Below the pieces are notes generated by a model. The model worked only from the letters and a program-made list of their open reading frames with translations. It did not search any database and was not told where the DNA came from. Made by a program: the position numbers and the translations under genes. A stretch of DNA of 64,000 nucleotides, taken from Devosia sp. (GTDB lineage: Bacteria; Pseudomonadota; Alphaproteobacteria; Rhizobiales; Devosiaceae). Below, one piece after another: positions 48,919 through 56,528 of this stretch; the stretch's first letter is position 1; every line of letters starts with the position of its first letter. The DNA is taken from NCBI RefSeq assembly GCF_024707125.1, contig NZ_JANQAH010000011.1:372001-436000 (forward strand), in the 5' to 3' direction.

Positions 48919-49350
48919 TCAGTCCCTCACCAGCCGCAACAACGCCACCAGCGCCGCCTCATACCCATAAGCCCCAAGCCCCGCGATCACCGCGTCCGCC
49001 CGCATCGACACATAAGACTTATGGTAGATCTGCTCGCGCTTGTGGATATTGGAAATATGCAGCTCGATCACCGGCCCCTCGAACATTTTCAGGGCATCGA
49101 GCAGCGCCAGTGAGGTGAAGGTGAAGGCGGCGGGATTGATGACAATCCCTGCCCCCTCATCGATCGCCTCATGCACCAGCCCGATCAGCGTCTCTTCGCT
49201 ATTCGTCTGCCGGAAGATGATCGGCCGATCACCAATCACCTTTCGGCAATTCTCCTCGATCTCGGCGAGCGTCGTCGTGCCATAGATATGCGGCTCACGC
49301 TTGCCCAGACGATTGAGATTGGGCCCATTCAGCACATAGACCGGCTTCAT
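48919..49350 (-). CDS. aroQ: 3-Dehydroquinate dehydratase, type II
   Basis: A 143-residue dodecameric-type enzyme that interconverts 3-dehydroquinate and 3-dehydroshikimate. Signatures: [19 protein letters not shown] with the catalytic Arg and Tyr, [13 protein letters not shown], and [12 protein letters not shown] with the catalytic His. The ATG overlaps the TRAP permease stop by four bases. Because it closes a TRAP operon and shares a regulon with aroE- and quiC-like genes, it is probably catabolic (quinate use) rather than the biosynthetic copy. Confidence 0.95.
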   Translation of the reverse strand: MKPVYVLNGPNLNRLGKREPHIYGTTTLAEIEENCRKVIGDRPIIFRQTNSEETLIGLVHEAIDEGAGIVINPAAFTFTSLALLDALKMFEGPVIELHISNIHKREQIYHKSYVSMRADAVIAGLGAYGYEAALVALLRLVRD

Positions 49351-50655
49351 GGCGTGACACCCGCATAGCCGAACATGCGCGGCAGCCAGAGCACCGTTTC
49401 CGGCACGAAGGTGAAGACGATCAGCGCCCCAATCAGCGACCACAGGAAGGGCATGACATCGCCGATGATCGCCCGCATGGGCGAGCCCGATATGCGCGTC
49501 ATGATGAAGAGCAACAACCCATAGGGCGGCGTGATCAGCCCCAGCATGATGTTGACCACCGCCACGACACCGAAATGCACCATGTCGATACCCAGCGCTT
49601 GTGCGGTCGGGATCAGCACCGGCACGATGACCAGCAGGATCGTCGTCCCCTCCAGCACACAGCCGAGCACCAAGAGGATGATATTGACGATGATCAGGAA
49701 GGTGACGGGGTTGAGATCCCACGAAAGCAGGATGGCGCTGATGGTGCGCGGAATGTTTTCCACCGTCACCACATAGTTGAACACCAGCGCCCCGGCGATC
49801 AGCATGCCGATGGAGGCCGTGGTCTTGGCGCTGGTGAGCACCGATTGATAGAGCTCCGGCGCTTTCACTGCGCGATAGATGAAGGCCGAAACCAGCAGCG
49901 CATAGGCGGCAGCCACAGCGGCAGCTTCGGTCGGCGTGGTGATACCGCCATAGATGCCATACATCAGCACCACGGGCATGAAGAGCACCGGCAGCGCTTC
50001 CCAGGTCATCTTGGGCAACTTGCGCAGCGGCACGGGCTCTTCAACCGGAAAGTTCTTGATCCGCGCCGTAATGGCGATCTGCACCATCATGACGCCAGCC
50101 ATGAGCAGGCCCGGCACCACGCCGCCCAGGAACAGGTAGCCGATGGACGTATCGGCCACGAGCGCATAGAGCACCATGGGAATGGAGGGCGGAATGATCG
50201 GCCCAATCACCGCCGTGACAGCGGTCAGCGCAGCAGCATAGGGGGGTATATTTCCCGTCCTTGGTCATCATGTGCTGCATCATCTTGCCCGAGCCAGCGG
50301 CATCGGCCACGGCCGAGCCCGACATGCCGGCAAAGACGATCGACTGCAGCACATTGACCTGCGCGAGACCGCCGCGGAAGCGGCCGACCAGCGCGTCACA
50401 CCACTTCAGCAGGCGATCGGACAGCGTGCCCGAATTCATGATCTCGGCCGCGAGAATGAACAGCGGCACGGCCAGCATGATGTAGTTGGAATACATGCCA
50501 TTGAGGAACTGCTCGGCGACAATGCCGGGGTCCTGTCCGCGCATGAAGAGATAGAGGACAGACCCGCAGATCATGGCGAGACCCATGGGCAGGCCGAGAA
50601 AGGCCAGGACCGTGAGAAGGCCAAGAGAGAGGCCGAAGGCCAGAGAAATCGTCAT
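49347..50655 (-). pseudogene. dctM: TRAP large permease (DctM) with a one-base frameshift
   Basis: Joining two frames yields one DctM protein of about 435 residues: TISLAFGLSLGLLTVLAFLG to MTKDGKYTP, then YAAALTAVTAV and IGPIIPPSIPMVLYALVADT to the end. The break is in the G-run 50241-50246 (plus strand): six are present and five restore the frame. Everything else in the family pattern, including [17 protein letters not shown], is intact. Start overlaps the dctQ stop (ATGA). Possibly an assembly error. Confidence 0.85.
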
Positions 50656-51170
50656 ACGCCGGAACTCGCCTTGGTGGGGTCGAACTCGTTCGCCTTGCTG
50701 CCCCATACCGCCTGATAGGCGAGGTAAAGCTGGCGCACGATCATGGCGACCGCGAAGATGCCGTAGATGGAATAGAGGTAGTCGAAGCGGATTTTCAGAT
50801 ACGCCGTCTTCTCGACTTTCATGAAAGCAATGTAGTCGATGACCGCGGGCAGCGAGATCGAGAACAGCACGACCAGCGACAGGCTACTGACGAGCACCAT
50901 GACCCGGCGCGTGCGCGGTCCTGCGGCGCTGTAGAGAATATCGAAGCGGATTTCCTCGCTGTCGCGCACGACAAAGGCGGTGCCGAACAGCACCATCCAG
51001 AGCCACATCATGACGCTGATCTCATGCGTCCAACCGATCGGCAGGTTCAGCAGATAGCGGAAGACGATCTGGATGATGAAGACCACGAACATGGTCGCCA
51101 GCATGGCCGCAAGCAAGTTTTCGGCGCGGGCATAAAGCCATCGGCCGATTGAATGGAAAGAGGTGGGCAT
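50652..51170 (-). CDS. dctQ: TRAP transporter small permease (DctQ family)
   Basis: A 172-residue subunit with four hydrophobic helices and the typical SVMMWLWMVLFGTAFVVRDS block. It lies between the binding protein and DctM genes and overlaps the latter. It belongs to the quinate/shikimate-type regulon inferred for this region. Confidence 0.9.
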   Translation of the reverse strand: MPTSFHSIGRWLYARAENLLAAMLATMFVVFIIQIVFRYLLNLPIGWTHEISVMMWLWMVLFGTAFVVRDSEEIRFDILYSAAGPRTRRVMVLVSSLSLVVLFSISLPAVIDYIAFMKVEKTAYLKIRFDYLYSIYGIFAVAMIVRQLYLAYQAVWGSKANEFDPTKASSGV

Positions 51171-51258
51171 GGTGGGCTCCCGCTACCGGTCTCGCCGACC
51201 GGTACATTTCAAGTGGGGCGGCACCGGCTGGCGGCGCCGCCCCTGGCGGAGGAGAGTT

Positions 51259-52244
51259 TTAGAGCGCGTTGATCTTGTCGACGACGCCTTCCGGCCAGTC
51301 CTTGGCCAGATCGCTATCGAGATAGACCTTTTGCGCATGGGCGCGGAACGCGTCGACATCGGGCGTGTTGATGGCAAGGCCAGCGCCCTTGAACTGTTCC
51401 ACCAGCGCCGCCTCGCGTTCAAGATGCGCCTTCTGGCTGAAGTCGATGGCGGCGGTTGCGGCAGTCGTGAACTCAGCCTGCTGTTCCGGCGTCATCGCGT
51501 CCCAGGCACTCTTGGAAATCACCAGAAGGTCAAAACCGACGAGATGCGAGGTGAGGACGATCTGGTCCATCACTTCGTAGAACTTCATGTTTTCAACGTT
51601 CGGGAGCGGATTGTCCTGGCCGTCGATAGCGCCAGTCTGGAGGCCGGTATAGACTTCGGCATAGGCCATGGGCGTCGGATTGGCGCCGAGCGAAGTCCCG
51701 AGGAACTGCCAGGCATCGCCGCCGGGCATGCGCAGCTTGATGCCGGCCATATCGGCTGGCGTCTTGATTTCCTTGTCGCCGCGCAGCCCCACCTGACGGG
51801 CACCGAAATAGGTCGGCCCGAGAATGTGGATGCCAAGCTGTTCTTCGGCCATCTTCTTGAATTCGGCGCCGACATCGCTGTCAAAGAAGGTGCGCAGGTG
51901 GTCCGCATCGCGGAAGAGATAGGCCGAGGTAAGAACCGACCAGGCCGGGATCTGGTTGGAAATATCCTGCGGGGCGATATTGCCCATTTCGAGATTGCCG
52001 CGCTGCAGCGCGACAAGCTCAGTGCCCTGCTTGAAGAGATTGCCGCCATAGTAGGGTTCGAGCGTGGCGATATCGGCAACGCAATCTGCGAGCCCAGGAG
52101 CTGGGTCATCTCGGCGCGAATATCCTGCTCGGAGAAGACGGCGGAGAAGCGCAGCACAGGCTTGTCCTGCGCCATGGCCGGAAAAGCGGCCGCCAGCAGA
52201 AGCCCGCCGACCATAAGGGCGCGGCGCGAAAGCAAAAGGTTCAT
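51259..52244 (-). pseudogene. dctP: TRAP binding protein (DctP) with a frameshift
   Basis: The N-terminal part, MNLLLSRRALMVGG with a Sec-type signal ending AMAQD and PVLRFSAVFSEQDIRAEMTQ, is in one frame; the rest from ADIATLEPYYGGNLFKQGTE to the end, including the IKLRMPGGDAWQFLGTSLGA ligand block, is in another. One base appears to be missing near 52075-52100. Joined, the protein has the normal length of about 328 residues. GGGAGG lies before the start. Together with the permease frameshift it would disable this importer if real. Confidence 0.85.
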
Positions 52245-52328
52245 ATCTATTCCTCCCTTGGGGGAATACCCCCGTTCCGGATTGTCCGGGACGGCCAATG
52301 GTCCTCTCCATCGGCTTGGCGTCACTTT

Positions 52329-52346
52329 GTACGAACTAGTACGTTC
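52329..52346. promoter_or_regulatory. Candidate TetR operator, copy 1
   Basis: GTACGAACTAGTACGTTC contains ACGAACTAGTACGT, one mismatch from the perfect palindrome ACGAACTAGTTCGT found before quiC. It lies 85 bases upstream of dctP and also faces the GntR gene. Confidence 0.7.
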
Positions 52347-52438
52347 ATGTCAACCATGGCTGAGACTCTTTGTTCAGGTCTCTTTCATTTCACCATTGGT
52401 TTTCGTATATATCAGATATTCCCGATTTTACCAGATGA

Positions 52439-53128
52439 ATGATGATGACCGGACCTGAGGCGGAAAACGAGCAGACAATCGGCGAAGCGACCTATCTGCG
52501 CCTGCGCGCCGACATCATCGCCTGCCGACTGGCACCGGGGCAGAAACTCAAGCTCGAACCCCTGCGCGAAACTTACGGCGTCGGCGTCAGCACGCTGCGC
52601 GAAATCCTCAATCGGCTGGCGAGCGAAGACCTGGTGGTCGCCGAGGGACAAAAGGGATTCTTCGTCGCCCCGGCGACGGCTGCTGACCTGCGCGAAATCG
52701 CCGACCTCCGCCTGCTACTCGAAAGCCACGCCTTGCAACTCTCGTTCCGCCGGGGCGATCTCGAATGGGAGGGGCGCGTCGTGGCCGCCCACTACAAGCT
52801 CGCCACCATCGAAAAGCAGTTGCTGGCCGGCGAGGCCAAGCAGACCAGCGATTGGGTGCGCTACGATTTTGCCTTCCACAATGCGTTGATCTCGGCCTGC
52901 GGCTCAAAAGCCCTGCTCGATCTCCATGCGGCGATCTTCGACCGGTTCCTCCGCTACCACATGCTGGCCGTCAGTTTTCGCGGTGTCGGCGTGGTGGATG
53001 ACCACAAGGCCATGTTCGAACTGGCGCTGGCGCGCAACATAGATGGCGCGCTGGCCATGCTGGCAAGCCACGTCAATCGGGGCGTCGAACATGTGTTGGG
53101 AACCGGCCGCCTCAGCACTCAGGCATAG
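52439..53128 (+). CDS. GntR-family regulator, FCD subfamily
   Basis: A 229-residue regulator with an N-terminal winged helix (LRETYGVGVSTLREILNRLA, then VVAEGQKGFFVAPA) and a helical FCD domain. Divergent from the TRAP operon and overlapping the end of the aroE-like gene by ten bases tail to tail. Three ATG codons in a row (52439-52447) make the exact start unclear, and no strong ribosome site is seen. It may add a second control on the TRAP operon besides the TetR protein. Confidence 0.88.
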   Translation: MMMTGPEAENEQTIGEATYLRLRADIIACRLAPGQKLKLEPLRETYGVGVSTLREILNRLASEDLVVAEGQKGFFVAPATAADLREIADLRLLLESHALQLSFRRGDLEWEGRVVAAHYKLATIEKQLLAGEAKQTSDWVRYDFAFHNALISACGSKALLDLHAAIFDRFLRYHMLAVSFRGVGVVDDHKAMFELALARNIDGALAMLASHVNRGVEHVLGTGRLSTQA

Positions 53129-54071
53129 GCAGCAAAGGTTTTGGCCATTTCCCCGGCATCCGGCTCCGTGCCAGAAAACAGGCGGAAGGCGCGCACGGCC
53201 TGATAGACGGCCATGCCGCCACCCGGCAGGACGCGACAGCCAAGTGCCCGTGCCGCTTTGATCAACTCGGTCTCGCGCGGAAAATAGATGATGTCGGCCA
53301 CCCATTGATGTGGCTTGAGCAGGGCCGGATCAAAGGGCACGCCCGGCAGCTTCTCCATGCCCACTGGTGTTGCATTGACGATCCCCGCTGCAGACCCCAC
53401 GACTTCGGCGAACCGGTCCGGCGCGAGCGCCCGCGTCAGGGTGCCATTGGCGCACGCCACCTGGCCGGCGAGAGCCTCGGCCCGTTCCAGATCCACATCG
53501 ATGATATCGATCTGCATAGCGCCGAGTTCGGCGAGGGCCTGCGCGACAGCCGCTCCAGCCCCACCGGCGCCCACCTGAACCACGTGATTGACCGGCACAA
53601 CGCCGAGCCCCTGGCGCAGGCTTTGGGCAAAACCGTAGCAATCGGTATTGTGCCCCGTCGCCCCAAAAGCGTTGAACACCACTGTATTGACCGCGCCGAT
53701 GGCCGAGGCTCCGCCGGAGAGTTCATCGAGCAGCGGAATGATCGCCTGCTTGAACGGATAGGTGACATTCACCCCCCAAAGCCAAGTTGCTGAACGGCAT
53801 CGAGAACACTGCCGAGATCGGCGTCTTCGAGCCCCAATCGGTCGAAATCAATGAGGTCGTAGCGATAGCCAAGCCCCAGTCGCCGACCCTCGGCCTCATG
53901 CATGATCGGGGTCAGCGACGCCCCGATGCCACGCCCGAGCAGCCCGATATGCACGCCCGGCCCGGGAGCAACCGTAGTGGCGCGCTCGCCCTCGACATAC
54001 GCCAGGGCTTCGCGCACGCGATCAATGTGACTGGGCAAAGGTCCTGCTCCCTCAAGCGGGGGCCTCAACAC
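53119..54071 (-). pseudogene. aroE: Shikimate/quinate dehydrogenase with a one-base frameshift
   Basis: The joined protein has HIGLLGRGIGASLTPIMHEA (substrate-binding Ser/Thr region) and LGFGG, then VNVTYPFKQAII with the catalytic Lys, GAVNTVVF, NTDCYGFAQSL with the catalytic Asp, and a Rossmann VGAGGAGAAVAQAL. The break is in the C-run around 53772-53777 (plus strand): six are present and seven would read FGGVNVTYP in frame. Start uncertain: a GTG at 54071 gives about 317 residues, somewhat long. Probably catabolic, converting shikimate or quinate. Confidence 0.82.
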
Positions 54072-54139
54072 CCTTCCGCTCTTGTTTTCGTGCTCGCCTC
54101 GCCGCTACAAACGATCTCAGGCGATTTGCCCCACAATGT

Positions 54140-54153
54140 ACGAACTGGTTAGT
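54140..54153 (+). promoter_or_regulatory. Candidate TetR operator, copy 3
   Basis: ACGAACTGGTTAGT matches the palindrome ACGAACTAGTTCGT at 12 of 14 positions and lies 40 bases before the tetR gene, suggesting autoregulation. Confidence 0.6.
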
Positions 54154-54192
54154 TTAGTCAATTCTGGGGTTCGAGGAGAAAGGCTTATTGCC

Positions 54193-54873
54193 ATGTCGGA
54201 TTCCGAGGCCCCGCTGACCAAGGCGGGTCGCAAGGTGCCAACGCGCCAGCAGGACCCGGAAGGGACGCGCCAGAACATCATCGAAGTGGCGAGCCAGGAA
54301 TTCGCGCTCAATGGCCTCTCCGGCGCCCGCATCGACGAAATCGCCGCCAAGACGCGCTCGAGCAAGCGCATGATCTACTACTATTTTGGCGACAAGGAGG
54401 GGCTCTACCTCTCCGCCCTCGAAAACGCCTATGCCGAAGTGCGCGAAGGCGAAGCCAAGCTCGACATCGCCGGTCTCTCCCCCATCGAAGGCCTCAAGCG
54501 CCTCGTGGAGTTCACTTTCGAGCACCACCACCAGCACGAAGACTTCATCCGCATGGTGATGATCGAAAACATCCACCACGGCGAATTTTTGGCCCGCTCC
54601 AACCTCGTGCGCGACCTCAACGTCACCGCCATCGCCCATATCCGCGACCTCTACGAGCGTGGCCTTAGGGACGGAAAATTCCGAGAAGGTCTCGATCCCC
54701 TCGAAATCCACTGGCAGATTTCGGCGCTCTGCTTCTTCAACGTCTCCAACCGCGCGACCTTTTCGCAATTGTTCGGCCGCGATTTCGGCGCGGAAGAGTC
54801 TCAGCAGCGACTGAAGGCGAACACCGTGGAAATGGTCCTGCGCTTCGTCGCGAAACCCGAAGCGGTGAAATGA
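54193..54873 (+). CDS. TetR-family transcriptional regulator
   Basis: A 226-residue repressor. The N-terminal helix-turn-helix is standard: IIEVASQEFALNGLSGARID, then IAAKTRSSKRMIYYYFGDKE. The long C-terminal domain has a His-rich FTFEHHHQHEDFIRMVMIE segment that may bind the inducer or a metal. A shared palindrome lies upstream of this gene, of the TRAP/aroQ operon and of quiC, so it is the best candidate for the regulon's controller. ATG 54193 gives the usual family length. Confidence 0.9.
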   Translation: MSDSEAPLTKAGRKVPTRQQDPEGTRQNIIEVASQEFALNGLSGARIDEIAAKTRSSKRMIYYYFGDKEGLYLSALENAYAEVREGEAKLDIAGLSPIEGLKRLVEFTFEHHHQHEDFIRMVMIENIHHGEFLARSNLVRDLNVTAIAHIRDLYERGLRDGKFREGLDPLEIHWQISALCFFNVSNRATFSQLFGRDFGAEESQQRLKANTVEMVLRFVAKPEAVK

Positions 54874-54876
54874 CAA

Positions 54877-54900
54877 AAGCCTGCCCCTCAGGGCAGGCTT
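54877..54900. terminator. Terminator after tetR
   Basis: AAGCCTGCCC and GGGCAGGCTT form a perfect 10-bp stem over a four-base loop, starting four bases after the tetR stop. It also overlaps the end of the leftward small gene, so it can act in both directions. Confidence 0.85.
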
Positions 54901-55052
54901 CCTGCGTCGATCATTTCCACCATGGTGCCGATGCCAATGGCGAAGAGCACCAGTGCCATCAGGATAAGCACGGCGAGTACGCCACGCTCCAGATCGCTAT
55001 CCAGCCAACGGTTGCGTCTGCCGCGGCTCTGCCAATGTCTCCAGTAGCGCAT
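54888..55052 (-). CDS. Small single-pass membrane protein (54 aa)
   Basis: Start ATG lies directly after the TAA of the 44-residue gene. The product begins with an Arg/Trp-rich basic segment (MRYWRHWQSRGRRNRWLDSD) followed by one membrane helix (GVLAVLILMALVLFAIGIGT), so the N-terminus should face the cytoplasm. I do not recognise the family. It ends inside a bidirectional terminator, closing a compact leftward operon. Confidence 0.55.
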   Translation of the reverse strand: MRYWRHWQSRGRRNRWLDSDLERGVLAVLILMALVLFAIGIGTMVEMIDAGSLP

Positions 55053-55187
55053 TTATCCCGCCACCCAGACAACCAGCCCGGCAAGAACGCAGAAGGGCAC
55101 GCAGATGAAGAGGACGATCAATCCCGCCCCCTTGTCCGTATCGCGCGCATGCCTGTCGGCAAGCGGCTCAAGATGCTGGGGGCTCAT
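55053..55187 (-). CDS. Small single-pass membrane protein (44 aa)
   Basis: Translates as a short soluble head (MSPQHLEPLADRHARDTDKG) and one membrane helix (GLIVLFICVPFCVLAGLVVW). Its ATG overlaps the stop of the GNAT gene by four bases (ATGA), and its TAA touches the next ATG, which supports real translation. Not recognised. Confidence 0.55.
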   Translation of the reverse strand: MSPQHLEPLADRHARDTDKGAGLIVLFICVPFCVLAGLVVWVAG

Positions 55188-55639
55188 GATGCACCCAGCT
55201 GCAGGCGCAACTCGCCACCTTTCACGGCGACAAAGCCACTCTTTCCAAGCAGGGCCTGCAAATCGGTGGCCCCGGCGGGAACATGGGCGACGACAGCGCT
55301 GGCGCCGGCGATTTCGGCACGGGCAATGCTGGTTTCGAGCAGCAGCCGGCCGATGCCGCGATGCCGCGCCGAAGCTTCGACACCGAGCCAGGCAAGCCGC
55401 GCAACATCGGCCCCCTTATGATGCCAGGTCACAATGGCACCCACCAGAAGCTGGCATTCGGTCGCGACCAGCACATGGGCATCTTCTGCCTGTAGCAGGG
55501 TCTGCCAGATCGGATGCTCGCCACCCAGGCCACCGGGCAGCCGCTCCGACAATGCCCAGAGCGTATGCACATCGCCAGGCCGCCCGTCATGCAGGCGCGC
55601 AAAGGTTTCGAGGTGTGTCATGGAAAGAGCGAGGGACAT
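55184..55639 (-). CDS. GNAT-family N-acetyltransferase
   Basis: A 151-residue GNAT-fold protein. The acetyl-CoA pyrophosphate loop is visible as SARHRGIGRLLLETSI (the R/Q-x-x-G-x-G/A motif), preceded by the beta-strand VARLAWLGVEA. GAGG precedes ATG 55639. Its place between small membrane proteins is unusual; the acetyl acceptor is unknown. Confidence 0.8.
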   Translation of the reverse strand: MSLALSMTHLETFARLHDGRPGDVHTLWALSERLPGGLGGEHPIWQTLLQAEDAHVLVATECQLLVGAIVTWHHKGADVARLAWLGVEASARHRGIGRLLLETSIARAEIAGASAVVAHVPAGATDLQALLGKSGFVAVKGGELRLQLGAS

Positions 55640-55648
55640 GGCGCGACC

Positions 55649-55810
55649 TCACAAACCGCTGAAGAAAGCGACGGCGACGAGGCCCGCCAGCACAATCGAA
55701 CAGGTGATCAGAACAAACTTGCCCCCCGCGGCTTCATAGGGACGGCCGACAGTTTCATGGTCGCGATAGTAGAAGAGGTAGTACGGCGGACGCATGGGCT
55801 TGCACTCCAT
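55649..55810 (-). CDS. Small single-pass membrane protein (48-53 aa)
   Basis: Starts at 55810 or, giving 48 residues, at 55795. The soluble N-terminus is Tyr/Arg-rich (MRPPYYLFYYRDHETVGRPY) and the C-terminus is one helix (FVLITCSIVLAGLVAVAFFS). It ends nine bases before the GNAT gene and would be the first gene of the four-gene leftward operon. Not recognised. Confidence 0.5.
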   Translation of the reverse strand: MECKPMRPPYYLFYYRDHETVGRPYEAAGGKFVLITCSIVLAGLVAVAFFSGL

Positions 55811-55908
55811 ATTGGTTGCAAGGGGAACCTAGGTCCGGTGCGCGTAAAATTTCCATTCGAGATGCAGGCGGCGAGATAAAGCCCGCATAAGGTTTGGCCC
55901 CACCGACC

Positions 55909-55995
55909 GTCATCCTAGGGCCCGACCCGAGGACATTTCACTTACCCACGGCGTCGCGAGTTCAGAGCCCTCGGGTCAAGCCCGAGGGTGACAAC
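55909..55995. repeat. Inverted-repeat element (GTCATCCTAGGG type)
   Basis: Arms GTCATCCTAGGGCCCGACC... and ...CAAGCCCGAGGGTGACAAC. It is related to the element at 48696-48779 and could fold into a long imperfect hairpin between operons. Confidence 0.7.
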
Positions 55996-56005
55996 CTAGG
56001 ATAAG

Positions 56006-56108
56006 GCCCCCGCCCTTTAATCCCTCCTCACAAGGGGAAGACGAAGGAACTGTGAGCGCGAGCCAAGCGCCTCCCTCCCCCTTGTGGGGAGGGAACGAGG
56101 GCGGGGGC
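56006..56108. repeat. Long inverted repeat with GGGGAGGGA arms
   Basis: The left arm, containing GCCCCCGCCCT and CACAAGGGG, faces a right arm containing CCCCTTGTGGGGAGGGA and AGGGCGGGGGC. It forms an imperfect stem across about 100 bases. A second short hairpin, CGGGGGCT/AGCCCCCG at 56102-56120, overlaps its end. Confidence 0.65.
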
Positions 56109-56146
56109 TTCGAGCCCCCGAACGAACGCCGACGTCTCAGTTTTCC

Positions 56147-56220
56147 CGTGTCATCTCCGCGAAAGCGGGGATCTCCGTCGTCGAACAGGGATTCCCGCTT
56201 CCGCGGGAATGACACCGTGG
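56147..56220. repeat. REP-like element, family A copy 1
   Basis: GTGTCATCTCCGCGAAAGCG ... GATTCCCGCTTCCGCGGGAA followed by TGACACCGTGG. Same family as 60211-60287 and 61383-61455. Confidence 0.8.
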
Positions 56221-56346
56221 AAGAATGGCTTCCCCACAGCGTGACAACCACCGCCTCCCCAAGCCTTCCACCTTCTTCCACCGCGACCACCGTTCAAGCT
56301 GCTCGTGTTCACAGCGCGTTCCCACCGTTGCCTCCACTCACTGTCA

Positions 56347-56470
56347 ACTCTTCCCTCCCAGGCTCCTGCTCTCCCCTTCCCCCTTCCCACTTCCCACTTC
56401 CCTCTCCCCTCTCCCCTCTCCCCCATTCCCCATTCTCCTCCTTCCCCGATCCCAATCCCCAATCCCCAAT
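56347..56470. repeat. Polypyrimidine tract with G-quadruplex motif
   Basis: Over 120 bases almost wholly C and T on the plus strand, made of short tandem units such as TTCCCAC, CTCTCCC, CCCATT and CCCCAAT. At 56444-56467 the minus strand has four G-runs of 4, 4, 3 and 4 separated by three-base loops, a canonical G-quadruplex pattern. It lies about 30 bases before the TetR operator of quiC. No coding role is likely. Confidence 0.7.
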
Positions 56471-56500
56471 TGACCGATGCCCCTCGCGCCCATATTTTGT

Positions 56501-56514
56501 ACGAACTAGTTCGT
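56501..56514. promoter_or_regulatory. Candidate TetR operator, copy 2 (perfect palindrome)
   Basis: ACGAACTAGTTCGT is a perfect 14-bp palindrome 15 bases before the quiC start, so a bound repressor would block transcription or initiation. Copies with one and two mismatches lie before dctP and tetR. Confidence 0.75.
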
Positions 56515-56528
56515 TCAGGAATTTTGCA

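Noticed and set aside
56347..56470. Tandem units considered as a CRISPR array
   Set aside because: Units are 5-8 bases of C/T sequence without spacer structure and no cas genes are nearby.
56052..56528. In-frame 159-codon extension upstream of quiC
   Set aside because: It would translate REP-like repeats, the polypyrimidine tract and the TetR operator; the QuiC family start is at 56529.
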